This document shows, piece by piece, positions 23,212 to 35,632 of a DNA stretch of 64,000 nucleotides. Each line of letters starts with the position of its first letter. Position 1 is the stretch's first letter. This DNA comes from Dillenia suffruticosa (Eukaryota; Streptophyta; Magnoliopsida; Dilleniales; Dilleniaceae). Below the pieces are notes generated by a model, which was not told the origin of the DNA, did no database searches, and saw only the letters and a program-made list of their open reading frames with translations. A program made the translations under genes and the position numbers. The DNA is taken from the NCBI GenBank assembly GCA_033439265.1, contig JAVTVX010000024.1, forward strand, positions 7,168,001 to 7,232,000, written 5' to 3'.

Positions 23212-24074
23212 GTTTTCCAGCTTTTTCCAGCTTGTCCTCCTCAAAGTTGGTTGTTTTTGGGTCTCTCCTTCCTCCCTCCCTTCCCCTTCCTTTTTTTTTT
23301 TTTTTATATAATTTTTAACTAATGAGGTACCCCAAAAAATGCCGGGGGGGGGGGGGGAGAGAAAAGGAAAAGAAGGAGGTCTTGTTCGTTGTAATTCTAC
23401 AACTAATTCTGGTTTGGAGGATTTGGGTGATGGAATCGAATTCTGGTGATTGGGGGTTGCGGAATATGGAATTGGGGAGCATTTTAATATGTTTTTTTTT
23501 TTAAAAAAAACAACAACGACAAACAAACAAAACAAACCAATGTAGGACAGGGCAAGGATAATACAAAAATGGCCTTTTTGTTGTGTGGTGGTGGATCCAA
23601 TTCGAGTGTACCTGTTATTTTCTTTCTTGTAATTGTCCCTCGTTTAAGGCCAGGGAGAGTTATGTATTGGTGGTAAAATGTATCCAAGGGAAGAGGTTTT
23701 ATCATATTTACATCCCCCCAATTTCTTGTTATCTTGATTTTGTGAAACCCAAAACATATATAATTTTACATAAAAGTATATTCCCTTTCTTAATTTGCAA
23801 TCTAAGTCGCTCAAAGCTTCCTAATTGCTGAGATTAACAACCCCAAAACCTTTTTTTTTTCTCCCTTCAAGTAAACTATATCGAATACAATTTACGGACA
23901 ATTGTTAATAGGAAAGTCGGTCCATACTACCTATAGATAAAAGTTTTCCTTTCTTCTCAACATATATATATATATAGGCAAAGCATGCAAATACACATAG
24001 TGATTTATTTTATTTTATTTTATTTTATTTTATTTTACTTGACTATCAGTTTCTAATTAATTCGATTTGAATAT
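23212..24074. other. 3' flank of IPT and simple repeats
   Basis: The stretch likely contains the IPT 3' UTR; TATATAATTTTTAACTAATG near 23305 is a possible AT-rich 3'-end signal. A run of 14 G (23344-23357), a (TA)n tract near 23961-23977 and a (TTTTA)n tract at 24004-24037 are present. No further gene is seen. Confidence 0.5.
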
Positions 24075-24563
24075 TATTAGAAAAATCGGATAGATTCGCT
24101 CATGTGAATAGACTGAACCCTTATTCAAAAGTTTTTGAATTTGAATAAGGGAGGGAATGGTTACTTGGTAATAACCATCCCCTCAACTCCCCTTAACCTT
24201 CCTTAACCCTCCTCTCTCTCTTTCTAAAAACGCTCATTAAGAAAATAAAAATTATCTAATTCCTACGTGAATATGATCTTAAAAAAATGAATGGTGTAGT
24301 CAATTTTTGTATAGAAAATAGAGAGTGAGATAAGGAGAGTTTTTTTTTTTCTCACGTTTGAGAAATAGAGAAAAATGGTTTGAAAATTTAGTAATCATTC
24401 TACACCTAGACATTTGGATTATGGAACAATAAATGGTAATCCAATTTTGTGACACTCTCTTGACCTAAAATATCCAACCGTTAGAAAGAGAGAAGTAATT
24501 TTAACTCGTTTAAAATCCAAGAATTTCCGCATGAAAATTATGTTTGTTATTTCTTTAAAACCA
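24075..24563 (+). repeat. 5' LTR of the copia element
   Basis: It aligns along its length with 36689-37148. Shared blocks include ACCCTTATTCAAAAGTTTTT, TGAATATGATCTTAAAAAAA, TTTGGATTATGGAACAATA and CATGAAAATTATGTTTGTT. Many substitutions and small indels separate the two, so the insertion is old. Confidence 0.88.
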
Positions 24564-24567
24564 TAAT

Positions 24568-24579
24568 TGATATCAGACC
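24568..24579 (+). promoter_or_regulatory. Decayed primer binding site of the copia element
   Basis: TGATATCAGACC begins 4 nt after the LTR. It differs from the canonical TGGTATCAGAGC at two positions. Confidence 0.7.
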
Positions 24580-25589
24580 TATAATGAGTGTTTTCTATCT
24601 CTTTTTGGGTATTAAAAACATGAAAGATGCCATGCATATTATTTATGGTACATGAATGGCAACTTGAAATTGGATCAACGGAATACTCTTGATTTCATAC
24701 AGTAGCATGCCCATAATATGATGATTAAATCTGCAAAATTTGGTATACATCCGATAAGTATATTATTACATATGACAAACTCTACCCGAAACTTAATATA
24801 CTAGTATTTTTAAAAATACTGTATTTCGTTATATGAAATTTATATATTTAAATTTTTCTAAAAAAATACTTTCCAACCATATAAAGATCGCAAAAAAGGG
24901 TTAAGAAGAGAGAGATATATAGCCATTCGAAATTTGGGTCGAACCAAAATTTTGATGAAGAAGATGAACAAAACTTTAGCATTTCCCACTCTCGGTTACA
25001 ACAAGTGACGTCTAACCCCTAGACTAGAGATGTTTGATTAAAAATTTGAAACCATCATTGAATTAAGAGATATTAAAAAAGCCAAAATTTGGTGAACGGC
25101 AAATCCCAGGAAGGCGGCGCGTAGATTACACACACCATCCAAGAAGAGTGGGGGCATGTCCATTTTGGACAGCCCATTCCGGTGGCGCGTGGAGGGGCAT
25201 ACAACCTCCTTTTCTATTGAAATTTTTACCAAAAATAATTTTTAATATTTTTGGATTTTTCTATAATTTTTAATTTATTTTTTTGGATTTCAAAAATAAT
25301 TTTTTATAGATTTTTAAACTTAAAAATTATTCAAAATTACAAAAAAATTATTTTCAGTGCTGAAAAATTCTGAAAAATTTTTTATGAGCCTAGAAAATTA
25401 TTTACTTAATTTTGGCTACTCGGGTAGAAATTTGTTTTTAACACATATTATTTATTTGTATTTTTGCTCATTATTTTTGTTTAAAAATTAGTTTTTCTAA
25501 TATAAAATTGTTTTAAATTTGAGTAAATATATTTAAAATAAATACTTTGAGATTTTTTTATAATATTATGATTTACTGCATGTCTAATC

Positions 25590-26070
25590 TAATATTGTTC
25601 CCATTTGCAAAGAAAATGGTGATAATCGGACGCATTCTTAAAAGTTTTTCGGGCCTCCAAGGAAGGAAAAAGATTTAAGAAATCTAGAACGTTTGATGAA
25701 ATTGGATCAAATGTTGACTTACAAAATGGACCCATTGCATACTTTGTCAAATCATCTTGAGATCATGGAAGAAAAACGTTTATAATTTATTCAATTAGGT
25801 TATACCTTTTGGAGGGATGGCGTATACATATTGAGAAATTCTCTACCTCCTTATTGGACTAACGTGGTTGATGAGTTGTTTGTCGAGAACAAACACATAA
25901 TTCTTGATGATATGAAACCATTATTAATAGAAAAGTGGAAAGTTAAGAATATAGATACCCAAATGAAGAGAAGACTATCCCAAAATATAAATAGTTTCTC
26001 ATGCGCCATAAGAAGATTTACTCTTGGAGATAGACTATCTAATAGAATTGCAAATATGATAATCTGAATA
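25590..26070 (+). pseudogene. Copia gag remnant
   Basis: Frames read like the UBN2/gag domain of copia elements: a 'MDPLHTLSNHLEIMEE' helix followed by 'LPPYWTNVVDELF' and a KPLLIEKWKVK stretch (the longest open part is 25831-26067). Stops and frame changes interrupt it. The zinc knuckle expected downstream was not found. Confidence 0.6.
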
Positions 26071-27299
26071 GATTTATCCTGAACAAAATAATTTATTTAC
26101 ATGGTTTTTTGATGTGTTATGACTGTTGACTGGAAACATGATCATGTAATTAAGAAAAAATTAATTTTTTTTAATATAAAGTTTCTTTTAAGTAATTGTT
26201 GGCTATATTTGTTGAATTATATGATCATATAAGCAAAAGAAAACTATGATATCTTGAATTAAAATTTTGGATTGGTAAAATTAAATAATTTTTATCCAAA
26301 ATTGAGTCGTTATTTAAATATTTTGTATATTTAAGTGTGAGGTTTTTTTATTGGAAGAATTTGAGAAATTCTCACCTAAAACCTATTAAATTTTATAACT
26401 TTAAATTAAATTTATGATAGTGACGCATTAAAATTATAGATGATGATTGAAAATTTAGTGAATTTTTGATTCTATAACTAATATTGACATTTCATGAATG
26501 TTAATTTTAAACTAAAAAATTATATTTATGATATAAGCATTGGTATTAGTGTCAATTCTCTTAAAAACCCAAACAATAGTATCAAAATCAATTATTGCGG
26601 ACTTGAATAGAGGTGACAAATTGAATAGCGATAATCATGAGATATGATGACATAAAATGTGATATGTGCTGAAAGATATCTTGGAAGGTATCATGTATGT
26701 CATATAGGAACTTGGTGTAGGCACTGCTGTTCCGCATAGAAGAGAACAAGATGCTTACCAGATGTGAAAAATGATAGATTCCACTGTTTGTACAACTCTG
26801 GTTAGTTCTGTGATTGATGATATGATACCCGAATGTGAGTAATATGTGACTGCTCATGATGACCGGGTGTATCTCAAGAAGAAATATAGAGGTACTAGTG
26901 ACTCATCTTAGATGCATGGCCATAAAGTTTGATACTGAATAAAAGTAAGGCGGTCACAGTATCAAACAATAGTTAAGGGTCATATCTAACATGATTAGAG
27001 AATTATAGTTAGTTGGTCATATTCTCTTCGATAAATTGAAAGTTCAAGTCTTGATCCGATCCCTTTCTACCAATTAGGAGCACCTGAAAGTGAGTTTGAT
27101 TCACAATGACAGTGTAAAGACTTTTTTGAATGTTGCTCTCCATGTTAATTTTAAGAATGAGTGATTTAATACTACGAGATCCGTGACTAATACTTTTGTT
27201 GTAAAATATGGTTTTAAGAGAGTTTCGGACTCTAAATGTGAAAGAGACTAGAACAAAAGTAAAAAAAAAAAGGAGACTGAAAACGGATCATAAAAAACC

Positions 27300-28260
27300 A
27301 ATTCAGAATATAAGAACAGATTGAAAAACATTTATGGATTTTCATCGAGTATTTTCTGGTAAGAGATGGTTTTATGTAAAGAACAACACAAGAATGGAGA
27401 TTAAAGGAGTTGACACTTGTAAATTGAAATTACAAAGTGGCCGAACTTTCACTCTGTATGATATTCTTTACGTACTAGAAATTTGACAAAATTTAATATC
27501 TGTTCTTATTCTTTGGAAATTTGGCTATATTTTTTTTTTGAATTTTCAGAGAGATAAGGTGAATTTGCATTTGAATAATATGTATTGATTTTGGACAACT
27601 TGTAAATAGTTTCATGGTGTTGCAATACGATGAGTAAATGTTTAATTGCTAAGTTGAATACTGTCATGTTTGCACAATAATGAGAAACTATTTGGAAATC
27701 CTATTTGTGGTTGAATTTCCATTGTTGTTAATCCATTTGGATATTTGTGGTCCAATGAATATAAAGACAGGACATGGAGTTTTGAATTGCGTTATGTTTA
27801 TAAATGATTTCACGTGATTTGATGATATCTATTTGATTTTTCACAGATCTGAAACACATTAGTGTTTTAGATATTATATAAACGAAATAGAGAATCAAAT
27901 GGATAGAATGATAAAGGGTATTTAGAACAGATAAAAGACTTGAATATATATTATATCAATTAAGAGTCTATACAATAAAAGTAGTATAATCCGATATTTA
28001 ACTATTGCTTATATACTTTAGTAGAGTGGTGTTATAGTAAGAAGAAATAGAGTATTGTTAGATATAACAAAATCTATCATGGAGCAGACTAACTTGTTAA
28101 TTTCCTTCAAAGGAGATATCTTGTTAAATGTAGATTATATTTTGAATAAAATGTCTTCAAAATCAGTATCATTGATATTTTATAAATTTTGAACCGATAG
28201 AAAACCAAGTTTGAGTAATCTCAGGCCTTTGGGGGTCGGTTATCTCTATTTAAGATTTCT
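27300..28260 (+). pseudogene. Copia protease/pre-integrase and integrase remnants
   Basis: Around 27390-27500 a frame reads MEIKGVDTCKLKLQSGRT and LYDILYV, then QNLISV. This is the protease-to-GAG-pre-integrase transition of copia polyproteins. From about 27720 decayed integrase core sequence is recognisable (IWIFVV, then RHG-like and ISHRSE-like text in changing frames). Around 28025-28060 a degraded 'GVAERRNRTLLDM'-like block appears. Every frame has several stops. Confidence 0.6.
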
Positions 28261-28559
28261 AATAAGTTTGAAACAAATGGATCTTCATGAAAGCAAAAGT
28301 ATCTTTATAAGATAGTTCGACCAGTTTAAAAGTTAAGTGTTCATTAGTGAACAAAAAGATAATACCATAGTAGAGATTAAATCACGGATATCACATTTTG
28401 AAGAATAAAATTCTTAACAGTGGTGACATGAAAGATATAGAATCTTTATTTGAATTAGTTAATTCAAAAATGGCTCTATCTATAGTGGATCATTATAATG
28501 ATATTAATTAGAGTGAGAGAAATTTAAATTTTAGCAATCCAACTGAATTACAAATTTAG

Positions 28560-28960
28560 AAAAATGTTAAGAAAACCGTACCCAAGTGTTTCTTTGAGAT
28601 TGATGAACACGTATTTATTATTTCTCCAAAAGATGAAAAAGACCCTAAAACGTAGATGAGTTTCTATCTAATCCTATCAAGGATGAATGAAAATGGCAAT
28701 GGAAGAAAAATTGGAGTCCATGAGTTCCAACCATATTTAAGAAATTGGTTTAATTTCTATTGTGGTATTAAATTATTGAGAACAATTAGGTTTTGAAAAT
28801 GAAATGTAGGGTAGATGGAACTACTGAGAAATATAAGACTCAACTGGTTAAAAATTATACTTTCCAAAAAAGTGTTGATTATCAAGAAACATTTTCCCAA
28901 TAATAAAATTTACCTCCGCTACAAAATTAAAGACCTATACTGACAGTAACATATATTGTC
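28560..28960 (+). pseudogene. Copia reverse transcriptase, N-terminal remnant
   Basis: The order of motifs (RKIGVHEF.., a degraded 'NKWVLKRK' region, then YKTQLVKNYTFQKSVDYQETF) corresponds to the start of the copia RT domain up to the 'TFSPV' motif. The homology stops around 28960 and picks up again near 34280. A perfect 7-bp inverted repeat (ACTGACA/TGTCAGT, 28939-28963) lies at this breakpoint. Confidence 0.6.
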
Positions 28961-29734
28961 AGTGACTTTTGGGGGATGATTTTTTATACTTATAAAGACG
29001 CCTTATGATGAAACCGTTGGAAAATATATACATTTTTCAATGGGATAAATTATCCACCAAGAAAAACTTTATCAACCGTGAGTAAAGATAGCACAACCGA
29101 CTATAAAACCAATATTCAATTCTGATAGTTATTAGGGTGATCAGTAAATGCAATAATCTTTTGGTACGGTTTAAAAATAGTTTTTATATAACTCTTTTTT
29201 ACTGTCTACTTAATAATACTGTTCGCATACATTTTACATTTATGAAAACACATAAATTGTATTTAATCATACCATTTGCATAAATTCTACGTATGCTAAC
29301 CTATATATTGTATCGTCTGTAAAAATGATATTCAATTACGATAATTATTTATTGTTAATAAAACTCCTCTACTCATCTCACTTTTTTATATTTCGTCATA
29401 AAATAATAAAAATAAATTATAGAGTAGTAAAACTAAAAAAAGAAGGTAAAGTTAAAGATTTTAATAGAGAGAGTGTACAAATATGACCTCCTGTGTATAA
29501 ATTCTATACCTAAACATGGTGAATAATGAATGATGGTTTGGTGTTATATCTTGATTGTTACCAGAGATCATATTAATAGTAACTGGTAAGTTCTTGCGTT
29601 ATTATGTAAATTCGTTATAAATGTTAAGTGGTAAGTGGTAAGATATAAGTTATCATGTAATTTCATGATAAGTGATAAATTTGCGTTATCATGGTAACTT
29701 CGCATAGGGGTGCGCCTACCCATGCTTCCGCGTG

Positions 29735-29902
29735 GCAAGCTTTGCAAAAACATTATGATACAAATGCACTTTCTAATAATATACATATTACTATATATAT
29801 TACTATAAATTATAAATTGCAAGTTCTGCGAAAGAATTACGATATAAATACACTTTCTAATAATATACATATGACTATATATATTACTATAAATTATAAA
29901 TT
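29735..29902. repeat. 84-bp tandem duplication
   Basis: Two adjacent units (29735-29818 and 29819-29902) share GCAAG..TGC.AAA, ATTAYGATAYAAAT and CACTTTCTAATAATATACAT with a few transitions. Confidence 0.8.
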
Positions 29903-30156
29903 ACATTATTGTTAAATGAATGATTGTTGAATGAATGATATTATTATGTTAGTGATAATATAAAATCATGAATATTAATATTAATTTAAATTATAATATA
30001 TTAATAATTTAAAAATTTTATATATTTAATGACAAATATTTACCAAAATATATAATATTAATAACTCATCATAATTCATTTTTATGGGTGAGAGTGAGAT
30101 AGAAAAAAAAAAAGAAAAAAGTGTGGAAGGTATAGAGGAAAAGAAAAAAAATTAGG

Positions 30157-30243
30157 GCATGTGGGAAGTTATGGCATAGTGATTGATATTGTCAAACTTC
30201 CACTTCCAGAGCAAAGGTTTGAATCCTTGGACATGCTTTTTTT
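30157..30243 (+). ncRNA. tRNA-like Pol III box A/B segment
   Basis: TGGCATAGTGATTG (30172-30185) fits box A and GGTTTGAATCC (30216-30226) fits box B, with tRNA-like spacing. A run of seven T at 30237-30243 would end Pol III transcription. A GCATGT/ACATGC inverted repeat (30157-30162 and 30231-30236) closes the segment. A canonical 7-bp acceptor stem adjacent to box A is not formed, so this is more likely a SINE head or tRNA relic than a functional tRNA gene. Transcription is inference. Confidence 0.5.
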
Positions 30244-30260
30244 GCATGAAAAATAAAACA

Positions 30261-30660
30261 AGGCGCAAGCGCGCCTGCGTGCACGCGCGGGGGAGCTCCT
30301 GCGTGCACGTGCGGGGGAGCGCCTGCGTGCACGCGTGGGGGCTTGCTCGCGCATGATTGCTACTGCACGTGTGGGCATGCCCAGCACCCCTGTGGGCATG
30401 CGCAAGGGCATGCTTAGCGCCCCTGCTCACGGTTGCAACTACGTGCATGCGCGTGCATATGCACGCGCATGCAGGGGCGAGCGCTGTCATGCCAGGGCTC
30501 CTGTGCGCGCACGGGGCACACCAGCGCTCCTGTGCGCGCGCAGGGCACACCAACACTCCTGCGCACGTGGGGGCATGCCCAACATTCCTGCGCACGGTTG
30601 CAACTGCCCCCTATGCTGTTGCAACCGCATGCAGGGTCATGCCTACGCAGCATACGTGCC
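30261..30660. repeat. CpG-rich, alternating purine-pyrimidine block
   Basis: About 400 bp of GC-rich sequence sits in otherwise AT-rich DNA. It is made of irregular repeats of elements such as GCGTGCACGCG, GGGCATGC, GCGCATGC and TGCGCACG. Runs like GTGCATGCGCGTGC alternate purine and pyrimidine, a pattern associated with Z-DNA. Lack of stop codons yields several overlapping open frames (Cys/Ala/His/Arg-rich) on both strands. I regard them as by-products of base composition. Confidence 0.75.
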
Positions 30661-31400
30661 ATCTCCATCTCCCTCTCCTTCAAACTTTTGTTCTCTTTGT
30701 TTCTTCCATCTCCATCTTCATCCTAGACATGATATCAACACTAAATTGTGCATGAATGTGATATATATTATATTATTAAATAATATAATGTTATATATTA
30801 TATAATTTATAAAATTAAAAAAACAACTAACAACATTAATATTAATATTGAGACTTTAAATTTATTTAGACAATTCAGACAATGATCTCATTTTTGGCGC
30901 AACATTACAAATTGGCGGTCAAATTTGATCAAGCGCCAAAATATTTTATCATTTTATTTCAAAATCAAGCAACTCTCACAAAAATTGGTAACAAATTTTG
31001 TCAAAACTCCAAAATATTTTATCATTTTATTTCAAAATTAATATACCGCAAAAAACTTTTTTTTTTGTTTTTTGTTTCACGTGAGAATTTAGTTTTGGTG
31101 CCAATCATAATGATCATCATGTTATTTAGTTGTTATTTGCCTATTTCGCTTTTTTTCTCTTTTTTACTCTCTTTACTTGCTTTTATTTAAGTAAAAACAA
31201 TCTAAAATCGCTAAATTAAATTTAACCTACTTATATTTATGTTAGCTAAATAAAAACACCTTAGCATAATATAAATATAAAATTTATTGTCTCATTATAA
31301 TATGATTACAAGATGATGTGGTGGTTTTGACAAAATTAATCAAATTACCTTACCATTGAAAATGTGCTGCTTTTCACAAAATTTGGGCGAAAATTTTGGA

Positions 31401-31478
31401 TTACTTTAAGCTACTTTACATTAGCGGGATGAACCAAGATTATTTTAAGTTACTTTACATTAGTGGGATGAATCAAAA
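31401..31478. repeat. 39-bp tandem duplication
   Basis: ATTACTTTAAGCTACTTTAC... at 31401-31439 is repeated at 31440-31478 with about five substitutions. Confidence 0.75.
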
Positions 31479-33559
31479 GGTATTAAACCTAAACATGTGA
31501 CATGGTAATAAATGTATTTTTTAAAGATTGGTTACTTAATCATCTAACTAAATTAATATATCTATCCAATATACTATCCAAGAATAATATTGCTAGTGTA
31601 ACATAAATTTTATCTTACCCCTAATAACATTAATTTTTTCTTAGCACCTAAGTGTCAACAATGGTAATTGAGCAATAAGCAGTGACCTCTCTTATACTAT
31701 TTCTATCATATTACATCACCTATGCACAAAAGAATAATAATGTTATTAGTGAGTGAGAAGGATGCTGTTAGTGCGCAGTACAACTAATCACACAAGAGAA
31801 GAAAAGGATGTTATTAGTGGGTATTACAATTAGTTAGTATTGCATAACTTGATATTATTCTTGTAAATATTATGGTTAATTGATATTGTTAGTGAGGTTT
31901 ATTGTCTAATTTTGTACATAATCTTGATATTATTCTCTTACAACTTTTTTGGTTTGTCTTAAGTGGAAACTTGAAAATATTTTTTTACATATTAAACTCC
32001 CAAATTTTTTCTTTTAGCGTAGAAAATGTAATTTTGTTTACACATTATCCAATCATTTTATATTTTTATATTTTTTCCCTCTATTTTATTCGGTGTATCA
32101 CGTGTACTCATATGGATATAATACATGGTAACAAATGGTAACAAATAGTAACATACAGTAACAAGTGATATTTTTATAACAAGTAGTACAATTGGTATAA
32201 TTGATAACAAGTGCAATAATAATGTATTAATAATATTAACAAAAAGAAAAATACAAAGAAAATCAAATACAAAAAATACAAAATAAAATTGATGATATAA
32301 TAATAAAAAAAGAGGTAAAGTAAAATAAAATTGAACTCACAAAAGGTAAAAAAAAAAAAAAAAAAAAAAGATATAAAATCAAGAAAAAAGACAGGTTTCT
32401 AAAAATTTATTTGAGCAGCTAAACCAAATATATTATAAATCATTTCCCACAAACCCTCTTTCCCTTCAAAATCTCTCATTCCTTAATAAACTCTCCTCCC
32501 TCAAAACTCAAATATTGTGACATAACCAAATTTTCATTCTAAATTTTCTTAACTCAATATGGGAAGAGTTAAACGAAGGATGAGTATTGTTGTTGATCAT
32601 GAAAAATCACAACTATCCCAAAAACAACTTTACTACGAAGAATTCCAATCATCCCAAAATGCTACCCCATGTTAGGTTTGATTTAAAAACAAATCATTTT
32701 ATTATGAGATAAATTGTTTTTATTTATTTCTAATATATTTTTTAGCAGTCGTAAAGAAATGTAAAGGTTCAACACACTAGATTTGAAAAAAGAAAATGCA
32801 TGGTTAATGAAGCAAACCTTATTGCTAATGTCTAGGTATGATTGTTATTTCTTTGTTTCACCACAATCTTACTAATTTCATTTTTACTTTTCAATAATAA
32901 TCCAAATTATTTGTATTATTAATTTTCTCGAACACCAGATGTTAGGAATGCACATAGAAACCAACAATCATCATCATCACCGTCTGACCCAAAAGATAAT
33001 ATTTTTATTTATTACCATTTTTAACATGTACTATTATATTATATTCATCTTATTACTTATTTTTATTTTATTTTTATTTTATCAATAGATTGACATACTC
33101 TATCAAAGATAATATTTTTATTTATAACCATTTTTTATATATACCATTATATTATATTCATCTTACTGATTCTTTTTATGAATTAATAGATTGACATGAA
33201 AGTGAGGCTGTGTTGGTAATCTTTTTGATATTTGAAGTGAAACATATGTATGAGCATTTCAGAAGATATGGATCGTGAGATATACTTGTGGGATATGTAA
33301 TTTTTTTTTTCCTATTGTATCAATCATTCTTCGAGAAGGATTACGGTTATAATATTTTACTAATTTTTTTGTTTTCAAGTTTCTAACATTTCCTAATATT
33401 TTCTAATATTTTCATATGCAATATATTTTCCAACTAAGTTTTTTTTTTTTTTTTTTTTTTATACATATAAGATAGTAACTAATTATAATAATATGTAATA
33501 ATCGATAATAACTGACAATCCTCACATATGAATATATGTGGTAATGTGGTAATGTGGTA

Positions 33560-34125
33560 ATCGACCATTATTAACATTTCTTAACAGTGTTCATCGTAAT
33601 ATTTCTTAGTAGTAAAACTAGTAAGTGACTACTAAGTGACGAAAAAAGTAACATTTCTTAACACTTGTGTATGAGGTACCCGATAATAAAAACTTATAAG
33701 ATTTCCTAACATATTGATATGTGCTAACCGATCATAAATTATAGTAACATTTCTTAATAGTTGTATAACCGAAGATAAAAATAATAATATTTTCAAACAT
33801 GTCATATGTCATAATATGATAATAACATAACCGACATGGTAGTAACAACATGATAACTGATAATAAAAGTAGTAAAATTTCCCAACCGTCAATAAAAATA
33901 ACAATTTTTACGGATACTTTCCAAACATGTCATATGTCATAATATGGTAGTAACATAACCGACATGGTAGTAACAATATAGTAAGCGATGATAAAAGTAG
34001 TAAGATTTTCCAATAGTCGTAACCGACGATAAAAATAACAATTTTTACTGATACTTTTTAAACTGATGATAAAAGATCAAATTTTACCAACACTTTCTAA
34101 CCGTTACTATAAATATATGATATAT
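33560..34125. repeat. Degenerate minisatellite, about 127-133-bp higher unit
   Basis: Two clear units (from 33791 and from 33918) begin TTTYCAAACATGTCATATG and contain ACATAACCGACATGGTAGTAA. A third, truncated unit follows near 34051. Upstream, from 33560, shorter degenerate units share TAACATTTCTTAA and AACCGAYGATAAAAAT motifs. Confidence 0.7.
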
Positions 34126-34279
34126 TTCAACGGTGACCGAGAGTATCGGAATACACCTATCTCAACTGGTGTACAGCCAACTAAAACTCTATCTGTTGAA
34201 GAATATTTTGCCAACAATTTTACTAGATTTAGGAGACAGTTTTAGTACGTCACAATAGGTCACTTGTTTTGTGGTGCTC

Positions 34280-35460
34280 CTTTCACCTATTGTTACCAAA
34301 AGTGGACAATTTGGATTTAGAATTACGTCATATGGATATGAAAACTATCTTTCTCAGTGAAAAACCTAAGAAAGAACTTTATATAGCACAACTAGAGAGT
34401 TTTGTTATTAAAGGCTAAGAAGACAGAGTATGTAAATTAAGTAAATCAAGTTATGGTGTTAAGCAGCCTTTGAGACAATAGTATTTGAAATTTCACAGAG
34501 GTATGATTTCATTCGATTTCGTCATGATAAACAAAAACCATTGCATCCATGTTAAAAAATCCGATGACAAATTTGTAATTCTATTCCTATATATCGAGAA
34601 CATACTATTAGTCGCGAATGATTAAGAGTATGTATTTCAAATTTTGAAATGATTGTCTTCCAATTTTGAGATGAAGGATATAAGTTGAGATAAATTGAAA
34701 ATTAAAATCCATAGAGATCATTTCAAGAGATTATTGAAATTATCTCAAGAGTCTCATATTATAAAGACTTTAAAATGATACATAGTTAAAAACTGCAAGC
34801 TCGTTAATAATTGTATGGCTAAAACCGATAGTTCAAGTGATACAATATGCCCTAAAACTCCTAATGAATAGATGAAATATTCAGAATATCACATTCTAGC
34901 ACAATTGGGAGCTTGAAGTATGATGTGATGTGTACTCATTCAAATATTTGTCATGTTATGAATTTGGTTATCAGGTATCTATCTAATCTAAAAAAGAGTG
35001 ATTAGATTAATGTGAATAAAATATTGAGATACTTGAATTGAACCGTAAATTATTTTCTTCGTTATTAAGGAAATGATTTAGTATTGAAAAGATATATAGA
35101 TAGTGATAGAGAGAAGATTTAGATAAAAGAAAATTTATCTTTGGTTATATTTGCTAACTTAATGATAACGCTATCTCACAGAATAGTAAGAAATAAATCC
35201 GTGTATCTCTTTCTATGATGGAAAGTAGATTTTGTGGTCTATACTTCCGCAATTCAATGAAAAGTTTGGTTGTATAGATTTTTTCAATATTTGGGAGTAC
35301 TACGCAATTCAGTGAGAGTTATGACTTTTTGATAATCAGTCAATTATTTCTTATGTTAGAGACTCCAAATATAATAACAAAACCAAACATACAGATACAA
35401 AATTCAATTTTGTCAAAAATATAATTGAAATGAAGGAAATGATGCTGAATTATATGACTA
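34280..35460 (+). pseudogene. Copia reverse transcriptase C-part and RNase H remnant
   Basis: The frame reads DNLDLELRHMDMKTIFLSE, then LYIAQLESFVIKG and CKLSKSSYGVKQ. These are the palm motifs after the metal-binding Asp of copia RT. The YVDD box is degraded to YIEN (near 34595), which would abolish catalysis. From about 34880 the connection and RNase H follow (SRIPYSSTIGSLKYDVMC, VIRYLSN, LRYLN, LNDNAIS). Stops are scattered throughout. The sequence picks up where 28560-28960 stopped. Confidence 0.7.
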
Positions 35461-35594
35461 TGCATTTGATAGTTTTTTGTCATTTTATGAAACCAATATC
35501 TAAAAATATGTTTTTTTTAGATATGTTAGAATACTTGGATTGCGTAGGTCGTGATAATAATTGTAATTGGGATTGTCATTGTCATCATAAATAG

Positions 35595-35596
<2 letters not shown>

Positions 35597-35630
<34 letters not shown>
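35597..35630. repeat. (TA)n microsatellite
   Basis: An uninterrupted TA run lies in the 3' part of the copia element. Confidence 0.95.

Positions 35631-35632
<2 letters not shown>

Larger units (their letters stand above)
28964..34279. other. About 5.3-kb insertion of unknown class inside the copia RT
   Basis: This segment separates two adjacent parts of the copia RT and has no recognisable transposon protein. It is strongly AT-rich apart from a CpG-rich island. It contains an 84-bp tandem duplication, a tRNA-like box A/B segment, a 39-bp tandem duplication, GTAACAAATGG-type short repeats (32120-32200), a 20-A run (32350-32370), a 25-T run (33438-33462) and a minisatellite. A stretch at 32560-33000 looks like short exons separated by GT...AG introns, starting at an ATG near 32560, but I do not recognise the protein. 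Terminal repeats and target duplications were not found, so class and exact borders are open. It could be several nested insertions. Confidence 0.5.

Noticed and set aside
30157..30243. Functional tRNA gene
   Set aside because: Box A and B and a terminator are present, but no proper acceptor stem forms next to box A and the T stem has a mismatch. It is kept only as a tRNA-like segment.
30152..30805. Overlapping Cys/His/Ala-rich open frames on both strands
   Set aside because: They arise from the GC-rich block, which lacks stop codons in all frames. There is no shared domain, start context or codon bias.
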